From positions 32,275,201 through 32,339,200 of the forward strand of contig OZ012698.1 in assembly GCA_963942565.1 (NCBI GenBank): a stretch of 64,000 nt of DNA, given 5' to 3'. Position 1 is the stretch's first letter. Each line of letters begins with the position of its first letter. The DNA comes from Maea johnstoni (Eukaryota; Annelida; Polychaeta; Spionida; Magelonidae). The position numbers and the translations under genes are program-made. Below, in pieces: positions 33,651 to 44,732 of the stretch. The notes under the pieces are model-generated. The model was not told the DNA's origin. It was given only the letters and a program-made list of their open reading frames with translations, and made no database searches.

Positions 33651-34848
33651 CCATATCAAGCTATTCAAATCGTTGCGGACGGGAATTTTAGAGAGTTTAA
33701 TTCAATATTTTTCCTTAAATTCATGTAAACTTCCTGATTTGGCTGTTTTATCTTATAGATATATCATTCTAAAACACTATTATAAAAAAAGTTTGTTAAT
33801 TTTTTTTGACAAAATAGTAGATTTTAATGAACTTCTTGCTGTTGCGGACGGGAAACTCTGCGACGGAGGTTTTAGATACCTTCACAAAAACAGAAATCCT
33901 TCTTCAAATACTGAAGAAAATTAAAGTTTTGCATATGTGCAATGTAGCCAAGACCCACAAGTATCTATTTCTGCATGTATTTCAATTTTTGATCATCCCA
34001 TTCAAATTTTGGAGAACTTATTCAGTGTTGCGGACGGAAAATGCATACTGTTGCGGACGGGAAATTTTCGTCGCAAGTACATGAGAGGAAGTATTCAGTA
34101 CGTAAAACATTTGTAAGAGGTCAATATTTGATAACATCACTCAAAAATTGAAAATAGTCATTTGGAAGACGGACATAAGAATGTTTTATACAACATTATT
34201 CATAGATCAGTAGTCTAAATGCTGAGCTACAGATAAAATGATTCCTGAAACTAAATTTCATTGGATTTAGCTCAGAGACTGATACTCTCAATTCTAGGTT
34301 CTTCAATTATTGTGGCTTAAACATTGAAAGCACTTAAAACAAGAATTCTATATTCTTTTTTGTGATTTATTTTCTTCAATTTTTTTACATTAATAGATAT
34401 GCATTATAATGAAGTAAGAGGATTCCAAAAATGGTTACACTATCACTTAAAATGAATTTTTTATAGAACCTTTTCAAAGTTTTTTGTTGCGGACGGGAAA
34501 ATGGCTATCAAACCAGTTCAATACCTCATTGATCAATGATCACCAGATCAAATATGTTCAGTGGTAATGTACTTCAGCCTCACACCTACAAAAAGACACC
34601 AAAAAAGTGTACTTCTGACAACCCTATCAAAAATAAAATGATTTTAATCACTTTTCCGTCCGCAACACTAAAAAAAATATTTCTAAGGTAAAAAGTCAAT
34701 TTTATGTGAGGTGGAGGGCTATAAGTTCTGCTTTTTTTCATTTTTGTACACTTTAGGATGTCTTTTTTCAGTACGTCTTCAATTCATATTGGTAAAATGA
34801 AATTATTTTTTAAAGTTCTCCGTCGCAATTATTGTGATATGGCCCTAC
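33651..34848. mobile_element. DNA transposon relic with repeated GTTGCGGACGGGAAA sites
   Basis: About 1.2 kb with inverted ends AGGGCCATATCA / TGATATGGCCCT. Five direct copies of GTTGCGGACGGRAA lie at about 33,672, 33,841, 34,027, 34,050 and 34,486, with one inverted copy at 34,652-34,666 and a weaker one at 34,818. Shorter CGACGGAGG and TCGTCGCAA variants lie beside some copies. No transposase frame is seen. Repeated internal sites of this kind are typical of transposase-binding arrays. Confidence 0.75.
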
Positions 34849-36235
34849 ACTGAAATTGTGCTGTCTGTACTGGGTAGATAGCTGTGTTCGAGTGTAGCAC
34901 ATTTTCACCAAACAAAAGCCTCTGTCAGATCTAGGTCACGTTAAGAGGGTGAGCTTTCATATTTGTACATGACCCAGCGGTGGTAGTAAAAACCCGCCAT
35001 TTTTGGTGTGCTGACTCCATTGTACAAACGTGGCCTCTTTTTTGAGGTGCTGAGTATGCCTGGAGGGCTGTCGTGTTTTTGTGCGTGTAAAAATGGCTCA
35101 GAGCGCTTGGTGGTATCGAGAGTTCACGTGGGTGTTTTTTGAGGAGGCTGCGGTCTCCTTCATGCTCTGATTCACAGCAATGCCTCCTTTTCACCGGGGG
35201 AGCCAGCGGGCGACTCTAGGAAAGAAGTCTTCAGTACAGTAGTACTCGTAGTGCATGTATGCTTTAGGGTAATAGCAGGGGGCAGAGGCAAGCTCTGGTT
35301 TATAGCATGGTATTGACTTTCATGTATGTTAGTATCACTTAAAGGGGATTATTAAATGGTACAAACCGACTGCGAGTTACCATGTACATAGCCATCTAGT
35401 CAGATTTTGATTTCTTAACACACATACTCATGAATTAACATATTGTCTGGCAATGCTGGCTAGATCTAGTGTTCAGTTTCTTTGAGAAGTTTCCTATTTT
35501 CATTTTTTCTCTCTCAATATTTCAATATGTACATCAATGTGTATTGACAATTGACAAGTGAAAGTAGGCTGTATTGTTTGAGAAGAGGTATTGAGATCAT
35601 GAGATATAGATATGGGCCATACTAATGACACCCTTATGTGTTCCACATAGCCGTGTATGATCTGATTTGCAGATGAATGGTAGGTCTGTATGATATTGGA
35701 CATTGGACCCAGTTTTTCTGATATTGTAACTTTGTCATGGCTACGCAGTCATTCATTGAGTAGTTGTACTCGCAGCATAGAACTGTGCAGACAGCAGGTG
35801 AAGCTTATCAGTTTCATTGTATGAAGTGATATATGGGTGTTATTGTGGACTTTGCATTCACCATAGCCTAGCTACTAGGCTTCACAGGGCTTGGCGGTCC
35901 CCAGAAGGACCAGGTAGTCTGGCAGGGCTTCCTGATCCAAAAATCATGTAGTCATGTCTGCATTTTGGGTAGCCCCGCAACCATTTTGTAGCATTTTAAT
36001 GGGGCACTTCCCCAGGATTTAAGTAGTCCAATGGGATTACCTGAATCCAACTTGAGGTCACCTGACAGTGCCGTTTTTGGCGTGCATTAGATCTCCCAGG
36101 AGATGGGACTATGCTACTTGTCGAGCGCTGCTTCACTTCCGTCTCACAACATATATATAGATCAATGCTCACAGTGCCTCACACCCACAGTTGTTTACTT
36201 CATACAGTTGCCACTAGAAGGGGTTGTACATGCAG
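34849..36235. other. No gene recognised
   Basis: Mostly unique sequence. Short open frames on both strands have no known features. Confidence 0.55.
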
Positions 36236-36448
36236 TTAACCCTTACGCTGCTGGTGGCTAATTTTCCACCACAAAATGATGCAAAAAAACCTGAAAATGA
36301 CTGAAACCCTGACAAATGGGTACTCATCTGAGAGTACTCAGTGAGAGCTATCCAATGGATACCAACATGACAGGGTTTAGATGATTTTCAAAAATGTTTG
36401 CGTCCTTGTGCTTTGGATGAAAGTAGCCTCAGCAGTGGAAGGGTCAAC
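36236..36448 (+). mobile_element. TTAA-type MITE (CCCTT..GCTG family), copy 2
   Basis: TTAACCCTTACGCTGCTGGT at the left and CAGCAGTGGAAGGGTCAA at the right. The interior (GATGCAAAAAAACCTGAAAA, GAGAGCTATCCAATGGATAC) matches copies 1 and 3. Confidence 0.82.
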
Positions 36449-37176
36449 TATCGTCACAAGCAGAGCCCCAGCCAACACACAAGTTGAAGGCTCAGGAGGC
36501 AGGCTACTCTCAACAAAATAGATAATAGCAGAGGCTATGAGGCAAACCAAGTATTTTTGTGAAATTAAGAGTTAGTGTTCAGTGTAGTCTCATGCAGTTC
36601 AGACTATTGGCCCATGAGCCCTGACTTCCTGTTAAATATCTCCATACAATGAAAATTGATATATAGTTGCATGTCAATTGATACATTGACAAAAATATAA
36701 ATAATTTTGTTGCATTTATATATGAAACAAAGTTTCACAGGGTAGGGAACTGTGGTCTAGCCTTCATCTTCCCTGACAGAGCAATTAAAGCACTTTCCTA
36801 CATGAATAAAAATGTTTCGGCAATTCCTTGGTCTTACTTGGACTTTCCAGCCATAACAAGAATTTTCACTCGGTAAAGACAATGTTTTTGTCAGAGATCA
36901 TGTATGTTACGTACAGCAATGAGCTTTAATGATGGGTGTTGGTAGATGCTTATAAAAAATGACTACGTTATGAGATGCCCCCTAAGGCCACCATTCTACA
37001 GTCATGACATTATGATCTAAATGTCTCCTCATTAGACTTAAATATAGCTGATGTAAGCTGATCTGGTATCCATTTTCAGAACTTCATATCCGTCCTGATC
37101 CCAGTGGTTCCCCCTGAAAAAGTGCCAGTGTTTGCCTGCTTGTGATAAATTTTGGGTGTGTGTCGTGTTTATCTCA

Positions 37177-37213
37177 GGACCAGTGGCTGTGAGGGGGCAG
37201 CTACTACTACAAG
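37177..37213 (+). other. Candidate micro-exon next to a donor-bearing array
   Basis: GTTTATCTCAG|GACCAGTGG at the left and GCAAGCAGTG|GTGGGGGTGT at the right look like an acceptor and a donor 37 bases apart. The right end matches the unit of the 60-bp array (CAGCAGTG|GTGAGGGTGT), from which it is separated by the LINE and a MITE. This rests on sequence pattern only. Confidence 0.25.
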
Positions 37214-37225
37214 GCAAGCAGTGGT

Positions 37226-37920
37226 GGGGGTGTAATAATAATAATAATAATTGGAATTTATATAGCGCCTTTTCCATTCATAAAATGTTCAAAAGCGCTG
37301 CACAGTCATAGTTTGAGTAATAGTCCACAACGCCTCAATGGGCGAGCCTGAAAAGGTGTGTTTTGAGACACTTCTTGAAGGCCTGACACGATGTAGAATC
37401 CTTCAGGTGTTGTGGAAGCGCATTCCATAATCTCGGTGCACTAATGGAGAAAGCGCGATCTCCAAATTTGAGTCTAGTCCGAGGCTCGTCCAGAAGGCCC
37501 TTTGCTTCTGATCGTAGATGGCGTCTGGGTTTATAAGGCACGAGCAGCTCCTTGATGTACTTAGGTGCAAGTTCGTTTAGCGCCTTGTATACCAGCAGTA
37601 GGACCTTAAATTGGATGCGGAATTTGATTGGTAGCCAGTGAAGCTTGATGAGAACAGGTGTGATATGTTCATACTTCCTGGTTCTCGATACTATCCTTGC
37701 TGCACTGTTTTGTAGTCGCTGCAGCTTTGCAATCAAATCCTGTTGTATTCCAATTAGGAGAGCATTGCAGTAATCCAAGCGAGACATCACCAGTGACTGC
37801 ATCACTGTTTTTGTGGCATCTTCTGTTAACACACGTCTCGCTTTTCCAATATTTCTCAGGTGAAAGCTAGATTTTTTGACAACACTTTTGACATGGGGTG
37901 CCATGATCAGTTGAGAGTCT
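37226..37920 (-). mobile_element. 5'-truncated CR1/L2-type LINE, 3' end
   Basis: The minus strand encodes the C-terminal part of a non-LTR reverse transcriptase (37,904-37,335, 189 residues, no break). It has the family landmarks SRLDYCNALL, KLQRLQNSAARIV, LHWLPIKFRI, YKALNELAPKYI, FGDRAFSISAPRLWNALP and a final LKTHLFRLAH. The 3' end is GGCGCTATATAAATTCC followed by ATT repeats (37,229-37,262), the standard CR1/L2 tail. The 5' part is missing, as is usual. It split the first unit of the neighbouring 60-bp array. Confidence 0.93.
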
Positions 37921-38236
37921 TAGCACGGTCTTAGCCGATATTTGGAAACAGGGTGTCCAAATAGAGGTTTCATAGACTTTTGCGTGTCCAAAGTGTGGTA
38001 CAAAATACATACTACTAATAAGATAGACCCTATACCTTTACAGATTTTGCTTTTTTAGGCCAGATACTGCTTTGTGTGTCTTATAAGAGTGACACTACAG
38101 CTTCCACATCTTCTATCTTCTAAGAAAAGTCATCTTCAGCAAATTCTGACAAACTTTTGGGTGTCCAAACTGTCAAAAAACAGTGTTCTGTGTGTCCAAA
38201 TGACACGCTGGACGCATTGTGGCTAAGCCCCTGGGG
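37921..38236. mobile_element. MITE, GTGTCCAAA family, copy 1
   Basis: Ends GTCTTAGCCGATATTTGGAA and ACGCATTGTGGCTAAGCC are imperfect inverted repeats. GTGTCCAAA recurs inside. A related copy is at 39,697-40,010, with fragments near 50,205-50,280, 51,465-51,540, 56,288-56,350 and 62,092-62,290. Confidence 0.65.
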
Positions 38237-39395
38237 TGTAGACTTGTATCGAGTCTATTTAAAAAAAAGCCCAGCAGTGGTGAGGGTGTAGCAGACTTGT
38301 AGCGAGTCTATTCCCCAACAAACCCAGCAGTGGCGAAGGTGTAAGACCGACTTATAGCAAGTCTATTTCCCAACAAACCCAGCAGTGGTGATGGTGTAAC
38401 ACTGACTTGTAGCGAGTCTATTTCAGAACAAGCCCAGCAGTGGTGAGGGTGTAACACTGACTTGTAGCGAGTCTATTCTTAAACAAGCCCAGCAGTGGTG
38501 AGGGTGTAACACTGACTTGTAGCGAGTCTATTCTTAAACAAGCCCAGCAGTGGTGAGGGTGTAACACAGACTTGTAGCGAGTCTATTTCCCAACAAGCCC
38601 AGCAGTGGTGAGGGTGTAACACTGACTTGTAGTGAGTCTATTTCCCAACAAGCACAGCAGTGGTGAGGGTGTAACACTGACTTGTAGTGAGTCTATTTCC
38701 CAACAAGCCCAGCAGTGGCGAGGGTGTAACACTGACTTGTAGTGAGTCTATTTCCCAACAAGCCCAGCAGTGGTGAGGGTGTAACACTGACTTGTAGTGA
38801 GTCTATTTCCCAACAAGCCCAGCAGTGGTGAGTGTGTAACACTGACTTGTAGCAAGTCTATTTCCCAACAAGCCCAGCAGTGGTGAGGGTGTAACACTGA
38901 CTTGTAGTGAGTCTATTTCCCAACAAGCCCAGCAGTGGTGAGGGTGTAACACTGACTTGTAGTGAGTCTATTTCCCAACAAGCCCAGCAGTGGTGAGGGT
39001 GTAACACTGACTTGTAGTGAGTCTATTTCCCAACAAGCACAGCAGTGGTGAGGGGGTAACACAGACTTGTAACGATTCTTTTCCCCAACAGGCCCAGCAG
39101 TGGTGAGTGTGTCAGGAACCCAAGACTTGTAGTGAGTCTATTCCCCAACAAGCCCAACAGTGGTGAGGGTGTAACACAGACTTGTAACGATTCTTTTCCC
39201 CAACCTGCCCAGCTGTGATGAGAGTGTCAGGAACACAAGACTTAAAGCGAGTCTATTCCCCAATAAGCCCAGCAATAGAGAGGGGGCAACCAACACAGAC
39301 TTGTAGCAAGTCTATTCCTAAACAGGCCTAGCATAGTGAGGGGGTAAGGCAGACTTTTAGTGAGTCTATGCCCCAACAGGCCCAGCAGTGATGGT
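38237..39395 (+). repeat. 60-bp minisatellite, about 19 copies
   Basis: The unit is CAACAAGCCCAGCAGTGGTG, AGGGTGTAACACTGACTTGT, AGTGAGTCTATTTCC. The central copies are near identical and those at the right end decay. Each unit carries CAGTG|GTGAGGGTG, a donor-like sequence. The array's first part was split off by the LINE and MITE to its left. Confidence 0.95.
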
Positions 39396-39396
39396 T

Positions 39397-39420
39397 GGGG
39401 GGGGGGGGGGGGGGGGGGGG
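39397..39420. repeat. Poly-G tract
   Basis: 24 consecutive G residues at the right edge of the 60-bp array. Confidence 0.97.
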
Positions 39421-39696
39421 TCAGGGAACTCGCTGGTGCTCAGTTCTATGTAGGCCAGCAGGCGAGCAGACTGTTTAGGTTGAAAACTGACACTCAGGTT
39501 CATGCCTGGCATCTGGGTCATGTGACTGATGCCCATATAGTGCACCCTGACACTTGAGAAGTCACACACTGCAGGAATTTCATGGCGTGTATGTACCCTC
39601 CCATCAGGGGCTTGTGTGTGACAGCAATCACAGAATTTCTGTCTTTCCAAATTTAGCTTCTCCGCTACTTCAAAGCACAGCAAAACTGGCCAAGGC

Positions 39697-40010
39697 CTAG
39701 TGTCTTAGGCAGGATTTTGAAACTGGGTGCCTAAAATTGGCTGTTGTAAAATATTTGGGCGTCCAAATTTTTAAGGGGGATCACAATATACTCATATTTC
39801 TACCATAAGCATGTATAAGTTCATCAAAATGATGCATGATATCATTAAACAATGTCATGGGAATAGTAAGGAGATGAAAAAATTCAATTATAAGCTTGAG
39901 ATAGAGATTTTTAGAAATTTCACACAAAAATATTTGATTGTCCTGAGGGGTGCTTTTTAAGGGTTTGGGTGTCCAAAAAGGCACCCAGACGCCCTGCTGG
40001 CTAAGACCAT
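39697..40010. mobile_element. MITE, GTGTCCAAA family, copy 2
   Basis: Ends TTAGGCAGGATTTTGAAACT and CGCCCTGCTGGCTAAGACC form an imperfect inverted pair. GGCGTCCAAA and GGTGTCCAAA lie inside. Confidence 0.65.
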
Positions 40011-40610
40011 GCCATGGCCGTGCTTTCCAACAGGGTTCAGTAGTGTCAAAAATATGTATAGGTACACAATCACTTCCTTGCAGTGGCAACTAAAGCATGA
40101 GGGAAATGAAGCCCTTATGGCCAAAAAAAGATAGGCATCCTTTTTTCCTCCATGATCAGTTTTTATCCCTGTTGCCTGATAAGTTGGGGCACTCTAAGAT
40201 AAAATTAGAAAAACAATATTAAAAAGCTCCAGTTAACTAATAATTGATATGTCCATTGGCAAACTCGGCTGATCTGGTCGCAAAGTCACGTGCTACAGGT
40301 GCAAATGCCCCTAAATGACCATCAAGGTCAACTCCTGATGAAAAGTCTAAATGTCAACTTTGATTTATGGAACACTGAACTACTTCTATGGTTTCAGACA
40401 GACTTATCACATCATGGACCTTATCACTTTATCCTCATTTGACATAGACCAAAAGAGAGAAGGAAATAATGAACTTCCTAATCAAATATTTGACCAGTGA
40501 AGATAAGGAAATGCAGATGTATTTTTTGTGCCTTATCAAATATGTCATGCTAACCCACATCTGTTCTCACATTGAAGTGTTCTTGTATTTTCAAGAAGGT
40601 CCTCACCCAG

Positions 40611-41019
40611 GTAGAGCTGCACTCACCACTCACGAACTCGAGTGGCTCGAACCCTTGGGCAAACTCGCCGAGCTCGAGCAGAAAAGTTCATATCGTGAGC
40701 TCGTCTATGTTTGGAACACAACACACATCATCAACATACATAACTGCTTATCGCTGTAATGTCTTCTTTACAATTTCCATTGTATACATTCAAGCGGTGT
40801 TGAGTATTTATACTGACCTTTGCACGCCGTCAGCACGTTTCTAAATTAAATAAATATGGCAATGTTAATAAATTTCTGCCAATAAATATTAATTTCTTAG
40901 AAGTTGGGCTGGGAAATAAGTATTTCTTTGGAAATTGGAACGTCCGTGAGCTCATGAGCTCACGAGTCAAACGGGTGGTGAGCTCATGAGTTGATCTCCC
41001 TCCGTGAGTGCAGCTCTAC
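40611..41019 (-). mobile_element. MITE, terminal repeat GTAGAGCTGCACTCAC, copy 2
   Basis: A perfect 16-bp terminal inverted repeat. ACCCAG directly abuts both ends (ACCCAGGT also reads on both sides). The interior matches 25,335-25,779 in reverse orientation over its whole length. The better-kept ends define the family. Confidence 0.88.
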
Positions 41020-41635
41020 ACCCAGGTGTCACAGCCGACAGGTATTGACCTTGATGGTTGTTTAGGGGCATTTGCCCTTGAAGCATGTGATTTTGCCAGC
41101 TGATGTTAGGAGCATAGGTGCCTTATATTACTTCCTACTTATTTCTGTCCCTTCATATGGATGTTATGCTTCTTTGATTTCTAATCCAAAAATCCTGACA
41201 AAATTCCTCTAATGAAGGAGGGATCCTAAGTGTGAGTTAGCATAAGTTTTTGTGATTTAGATTGCTAGTATCAAAATCCTATCCAAGTCTTTGTTTATAT
41301 CTATTTCAAAATCCTGTCTAAATCCTTGTTATGAAGGAAGGATTTTCATTGGTTGAGTAAGTACTCTTAAGGCAGCATTGGACTCCTTAGTGGATTACAG
41401 AGCGAGAGCCTCATCATAGTAATGTTTCGGCTGTACTGACTTATCAGTGTTAAAAAAGTGTATGTTTTTTTCTTAACAGTATCAGGTCACCCCCTCCAGC
41501 TCTTGGTGTTATTTGGAGGGCACTACTTCCAAGTTCCTGCTCTTTTCATAAATACCAGAGAGACAGAGTTTTTTTCAGTTGTGTGTTTATAGTTCAGAGA
41601 CGTGGCACTTTTTTTTCTTGTTTTGTTTGCGCTAG

Positions 41636-41726
41636 ATCCGGTCCATCCTTCAAGTACCGGGATTGACCTAGTTAGTTTGACAAACTGCCAACAGATGGCA
41701 GGAGGTCAGCCTCCGATTACCGAGAT
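41636..41726 (+). other. Candidate exon with strong splice sites
   Basis: A long T-rich tract and TTTGCGCTAG precede it, and CCGAGAT|GTAAGTG follows. The 91-base exon is open in one frame (ending QQMAGGQPPITEM) and closed in the others. It keeps frame when joined to the candidate exon at 44,064 (phase 2). It may be a 5' UTR exon of TBL1XR1 or part of an unknown transcript. Confidence 0.42.
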
Positions 41727-41740
41727 GTAAGTGTGTCAGG

Positions 41741-41966
41741 TTAACCTGTTCATGCTTCATGTCTCGACACGGGTCGTCTGCACCAATAGTACTTATGAAA
41801 ATAACTCATGAATTATGCATGTTTTTGAAAATTATTTGAGAGAGAGTTGTTCATTAGTAACTTCTTAACATTTCTCCTTGAAACATTTTTTGAAATCTGT
41901 TTATGCCATAGAGATATGAGCAAAATAGTCGGGCGCTTTTGGGTGCTACCAGCATGAAAGAGTTAA
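41741..41966 (+). mobile_element. TTAA-type MITE
   Basis: Begins TTAACCTGTTCATGCTTCAT and ends CAGCATGAAAGAGTTAA, an imperfect inverted pair at TTAA. It starts 14 bases after the donor of the candidate exon at 41,726. Confidence 0.65.
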
Positions 41967-42400
41967 GTCCTTTCTCAGACCTGCCTTGTAAACAAAATAC
42001 TTGGCGTGCTTTGGCAGCACTTTTTTTCTGTGCTCATTTTGTGATGGCAGCTTATCTTGGCTGCTGAGTAGGTAGATCACAGTTTGAAGATGGATGGGGG
42101 AAAAAGGAGTAGGGATTGGTTTTTAAACTTTCCACAATATGATACAATTTCAATATTTCCTCAGTGATAGAATATCTTAGCGATATTTTTAACGATACTT
42201 CTTGCCTCCTAGCAACTTGAATTATTTAAATTTAGCCCAGAAATTTCACCAATAAATAGCAAACTGCCTTTACGTGGGGATGTCCAGCTAGCAGTTAAGT
42301 CAATTTCTTGTCATTAGGCAGTATTGGTGTAACAGATCTTAAACAATTCAATACTTTTTCCTATTCGATATCAATAATTGGTATAGTATCAACTATCAAG

Positions 42401-42759
42401 TAGGGCTTTCATCGATAACGCCCGTATCGATGAATCGACAAAAAAAACTTATCGATATCGAAGAAGGCACAACATATCGATTCATATGCAAATTAGGTAA
42501 ATCTTTATCCTTGAATTCACACAGATCAATGTGTATGTGTTAGGGCTGTGATCAATAGGTCAAAAAACCACCCCACACGCGAACTACAACCATTCCTCAT
42601 AAGATTTTTCGGCCCTTCCGACTCCTAATCATCAAAAAACATTTTTGACCAAAAAATAATCAATTCTTTTTTTTTACCGACCTACCTACCCTATTTTTTT
42701 TCGGACCGTTACAGGAAACAAACAATTTCTTTTTTTATGCCTTACCAATGACAGCCCTA
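42401..42759. mobile_element. hAT-like MITE with perfect 8-bp target duplication
   Basis: Ends TAGGGCTTTCATCGATAA and TTACCAATGACAGCCCTA, flanked by CTATCAAG on both sides (42,393-42,400 and 42,760-42,767). The interior carries an insertion related to the AGGCCTAAAA family (about 42,556-42,745) and a second TAGGGCTGTGATCAA end, so the element is nested or mosaic. Confidence 0.85.
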
Positions 42760-42858
42760 CTATCAAGTACCGGTACCATTTCCCAAAGAGTAGCAGGTTG
42801 AGGGAATGGGAATGTAGTAGGAAGGTGATGATTATGGGGGAGGGGATCGATTTGTTTT

Positions 42859-43090
42859 TTAACCCATTAATACTTAAAGAGTTCATCCAGGAATTGTCGT
42901 CTGTAGCGATGGTGCTTTTGAAAATAACTTTGTAATTGAGAATGATGTTACAAAATATTTGAAGGAGAGTTGTTGGTAATGTTCTGATCAACATTTTTCC
43001 TTCAAATATTTTGCCAATTGTACTAAAGCCTGAAAGATTTCATCAAAATTGTCAGGCTGGTTTTGGCCGCTGTGAGCATTAATGGGTTAA
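42859..43090. mobile_element. TTAA-type MITE (CCCATTAAT family)
   Basis: TTAACCCATTAATACTTAAA at the left and TGAGCATTAATGGGTTAA at the right, with TTAA on both sides. A similar end (TTAACCCATTAATGCTCAAA) stands alone near 18,408. Confidence 0.8.
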
Positions 43091-43339
43091 TAGGTACATA
43101 GAATTTTCTTGTCTATTTTGCCAATCATTGCAAAATAATTGATTATTGCAAAATTCCAATTTTGGTGTCAGTATTTTGATTTAGACTGACTTAATCTACC
43201 TTCCTTTTTGCCATCTTGTGTTTAGTGGCATGAAAACAACTTCTACTAAATTTGTTAGTAAATTATTTTCAAATAATTTTGATACATCCTGATTATGCAG
43301 AAGTTAGGGAAATAAATAGTGATAGACTGATAGGACTCG

Positions 43340-43690
43340 CATAAATTTTCTGACTCGAGCGCTTGGCCAAATTTTTTTACCAAGCGCTCGAGTTTTGCTG
43401 GTACGTGACTCAAAAATACAAGCCAGTCCCGGACGTGCGCACATGTGTATGTAGATGCGCAGTGGCTTCAGTCACATGGAAGGAGTTTGTTTGATTTTGC
43501 GTTGCACAACAACGCTTTTATTTCATTGTTTATCATATTATTTGACATCAATAGAGGATATATAGCAACAGAAGATGGACAAGTGGTGTAAATATAACTT
43601 AATTTCAGAAACGAGCATGTTTTCAGCATTTTCCGAGCGCTCGTCAAAAATTGAGTTCAAATTTTTTGACTCGAGCGCTCAGATGGGGCT
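43340..43690. repeat. CTCGAGCGCTTGG hairpin and related short repeats
   Basis: GACTCGAGCGCTTGG and CCAAGCGCTCGAG (about 43,350-43,393) face each other across 15 bases. Two further copies of the GAGCGCT core lie near 43,636 and 43,675. This may be a short MITE. Confidence 0.55.
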
Positions 43691-44063
43691 AGACTTCGAG
43701 CTATTACTCAAGCTTTCAAGCAATCGTACCACCACTTCAGGGTTCGACTTTCCCAGGGGCCCGGGGGCATATGCCCCTAGATTTTGCTGTGGGCCCTTAG
43801 ATTTTTCAGTCTAGTGGCCCGAAATTGTACGAAAAATAACCAGAAATCCTGTTTTTGACCACTGATTTTTATCGAAAGACCTTTTAGGGTCCCTAGCCTG
43901 AAATCTTAGTGTCAGACCCTGCACTAGAAAAGTAGAAATGAAGGTATAAAGGGGTTGACTAGAGAACCAGAAACACAGGGAGGGAGGGCTGGATATCTTT
44001 TGAATCTATATTTATAAGCTTTCATATTCATGTCTCTAAAATTTTGTACTTTTTTTCCTCCAG

Positions 44064-44126
44064 GTCCAGATCATTGGATTTTACCCTCCATACACAGACC
44101 CTTAGTTGTGCTACTACTGTAGACAG
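44064..44126 (+). other. Candidate 63-bp exon with textbook splice sites
   Basis: The acceptor TACTTTTTTTCCTCCAG ends at 44,063 and the donor is GACAG|GTAAGTG at 44,126/44,127. One frame is open (SRSLDFTLHTQTLSCATTVD), the others have stops. It lies between the candidate exons at 41,636 and 46,564 on the same strand. It could be a 5' UTR exon of TBL1XR1 or belong to a non-coding or unknown transcript. Confidence 0.45.
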
Positions 44127-44225
44127 GTAAGTGAAGAATTTCAACTGCTACAAACACCCACACATGTCAGAGTGTTGTACAATACTAGTGTAGGGAATGG
44201 ATGTCAAAATAATGGTGGGCAGTTT

Positions 44226-44441
44226 AGGCCTAAAAAAAAGAAATTGTTTCCTGTAAGGGTCTGAAAAAAATAGGGTAGGTAGGTCGGATTTAAACATTTT
44301 TTTGGTCAAATATGTGTGTTCTATGCATGTTTTTTGATGATTTGGAGTCGGGAGGGCTGAAAAAACTTTAGGTAGGGATTTATTTGAATAAAAACTTGTT
44401 AGGGTAGGGTTACAGGAAACAAACAACTTTTTTTTAGGCCT
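44226..44441 (-). mobile_element. AGGCCTAAAA-family MITE, copy 1
   Basis: AGGCCTAAAAAAAAG and CTTTTTTTTAGGCCT ends, each followed inward by TTGTTTCCTGTAA or its complement. Reads in the opposite orientation to copies 2 and 4. Confidence 0.85.
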
Positions 44442-44732
44442 TAATGAATGCAGAAAGCTTTGACTGCATCGAGTTCAGCTTCTCATTCTCATTAAACTGT
44501 ATTGTCTTAAGTGTCATATATTCGATAGGGGCGGTTTGTCTCATCAATAGTAACAAGTAGGCTCTAAGTACGTAATATACATTAACACATGTCATTTATT
44601 TCTGATTGCCATTCATTTGTCATATGATATCGATAGCTCAACAAGTAGGGCACTGGCACACAGTACCTAATATACCTAACATATGACAGTTATCTCTGAT
44701 GGCCATTTGTCATATTAATTATAAGAAGCAGG

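Noticed and set aside
38237-39395. A regular 60-bp array resembling a CRISPR
   Set aside because: There are no unique spacers between constant repeats; whole units are near identical. The same holds for the 46-, 75-, 77- and 111-bp arrays.
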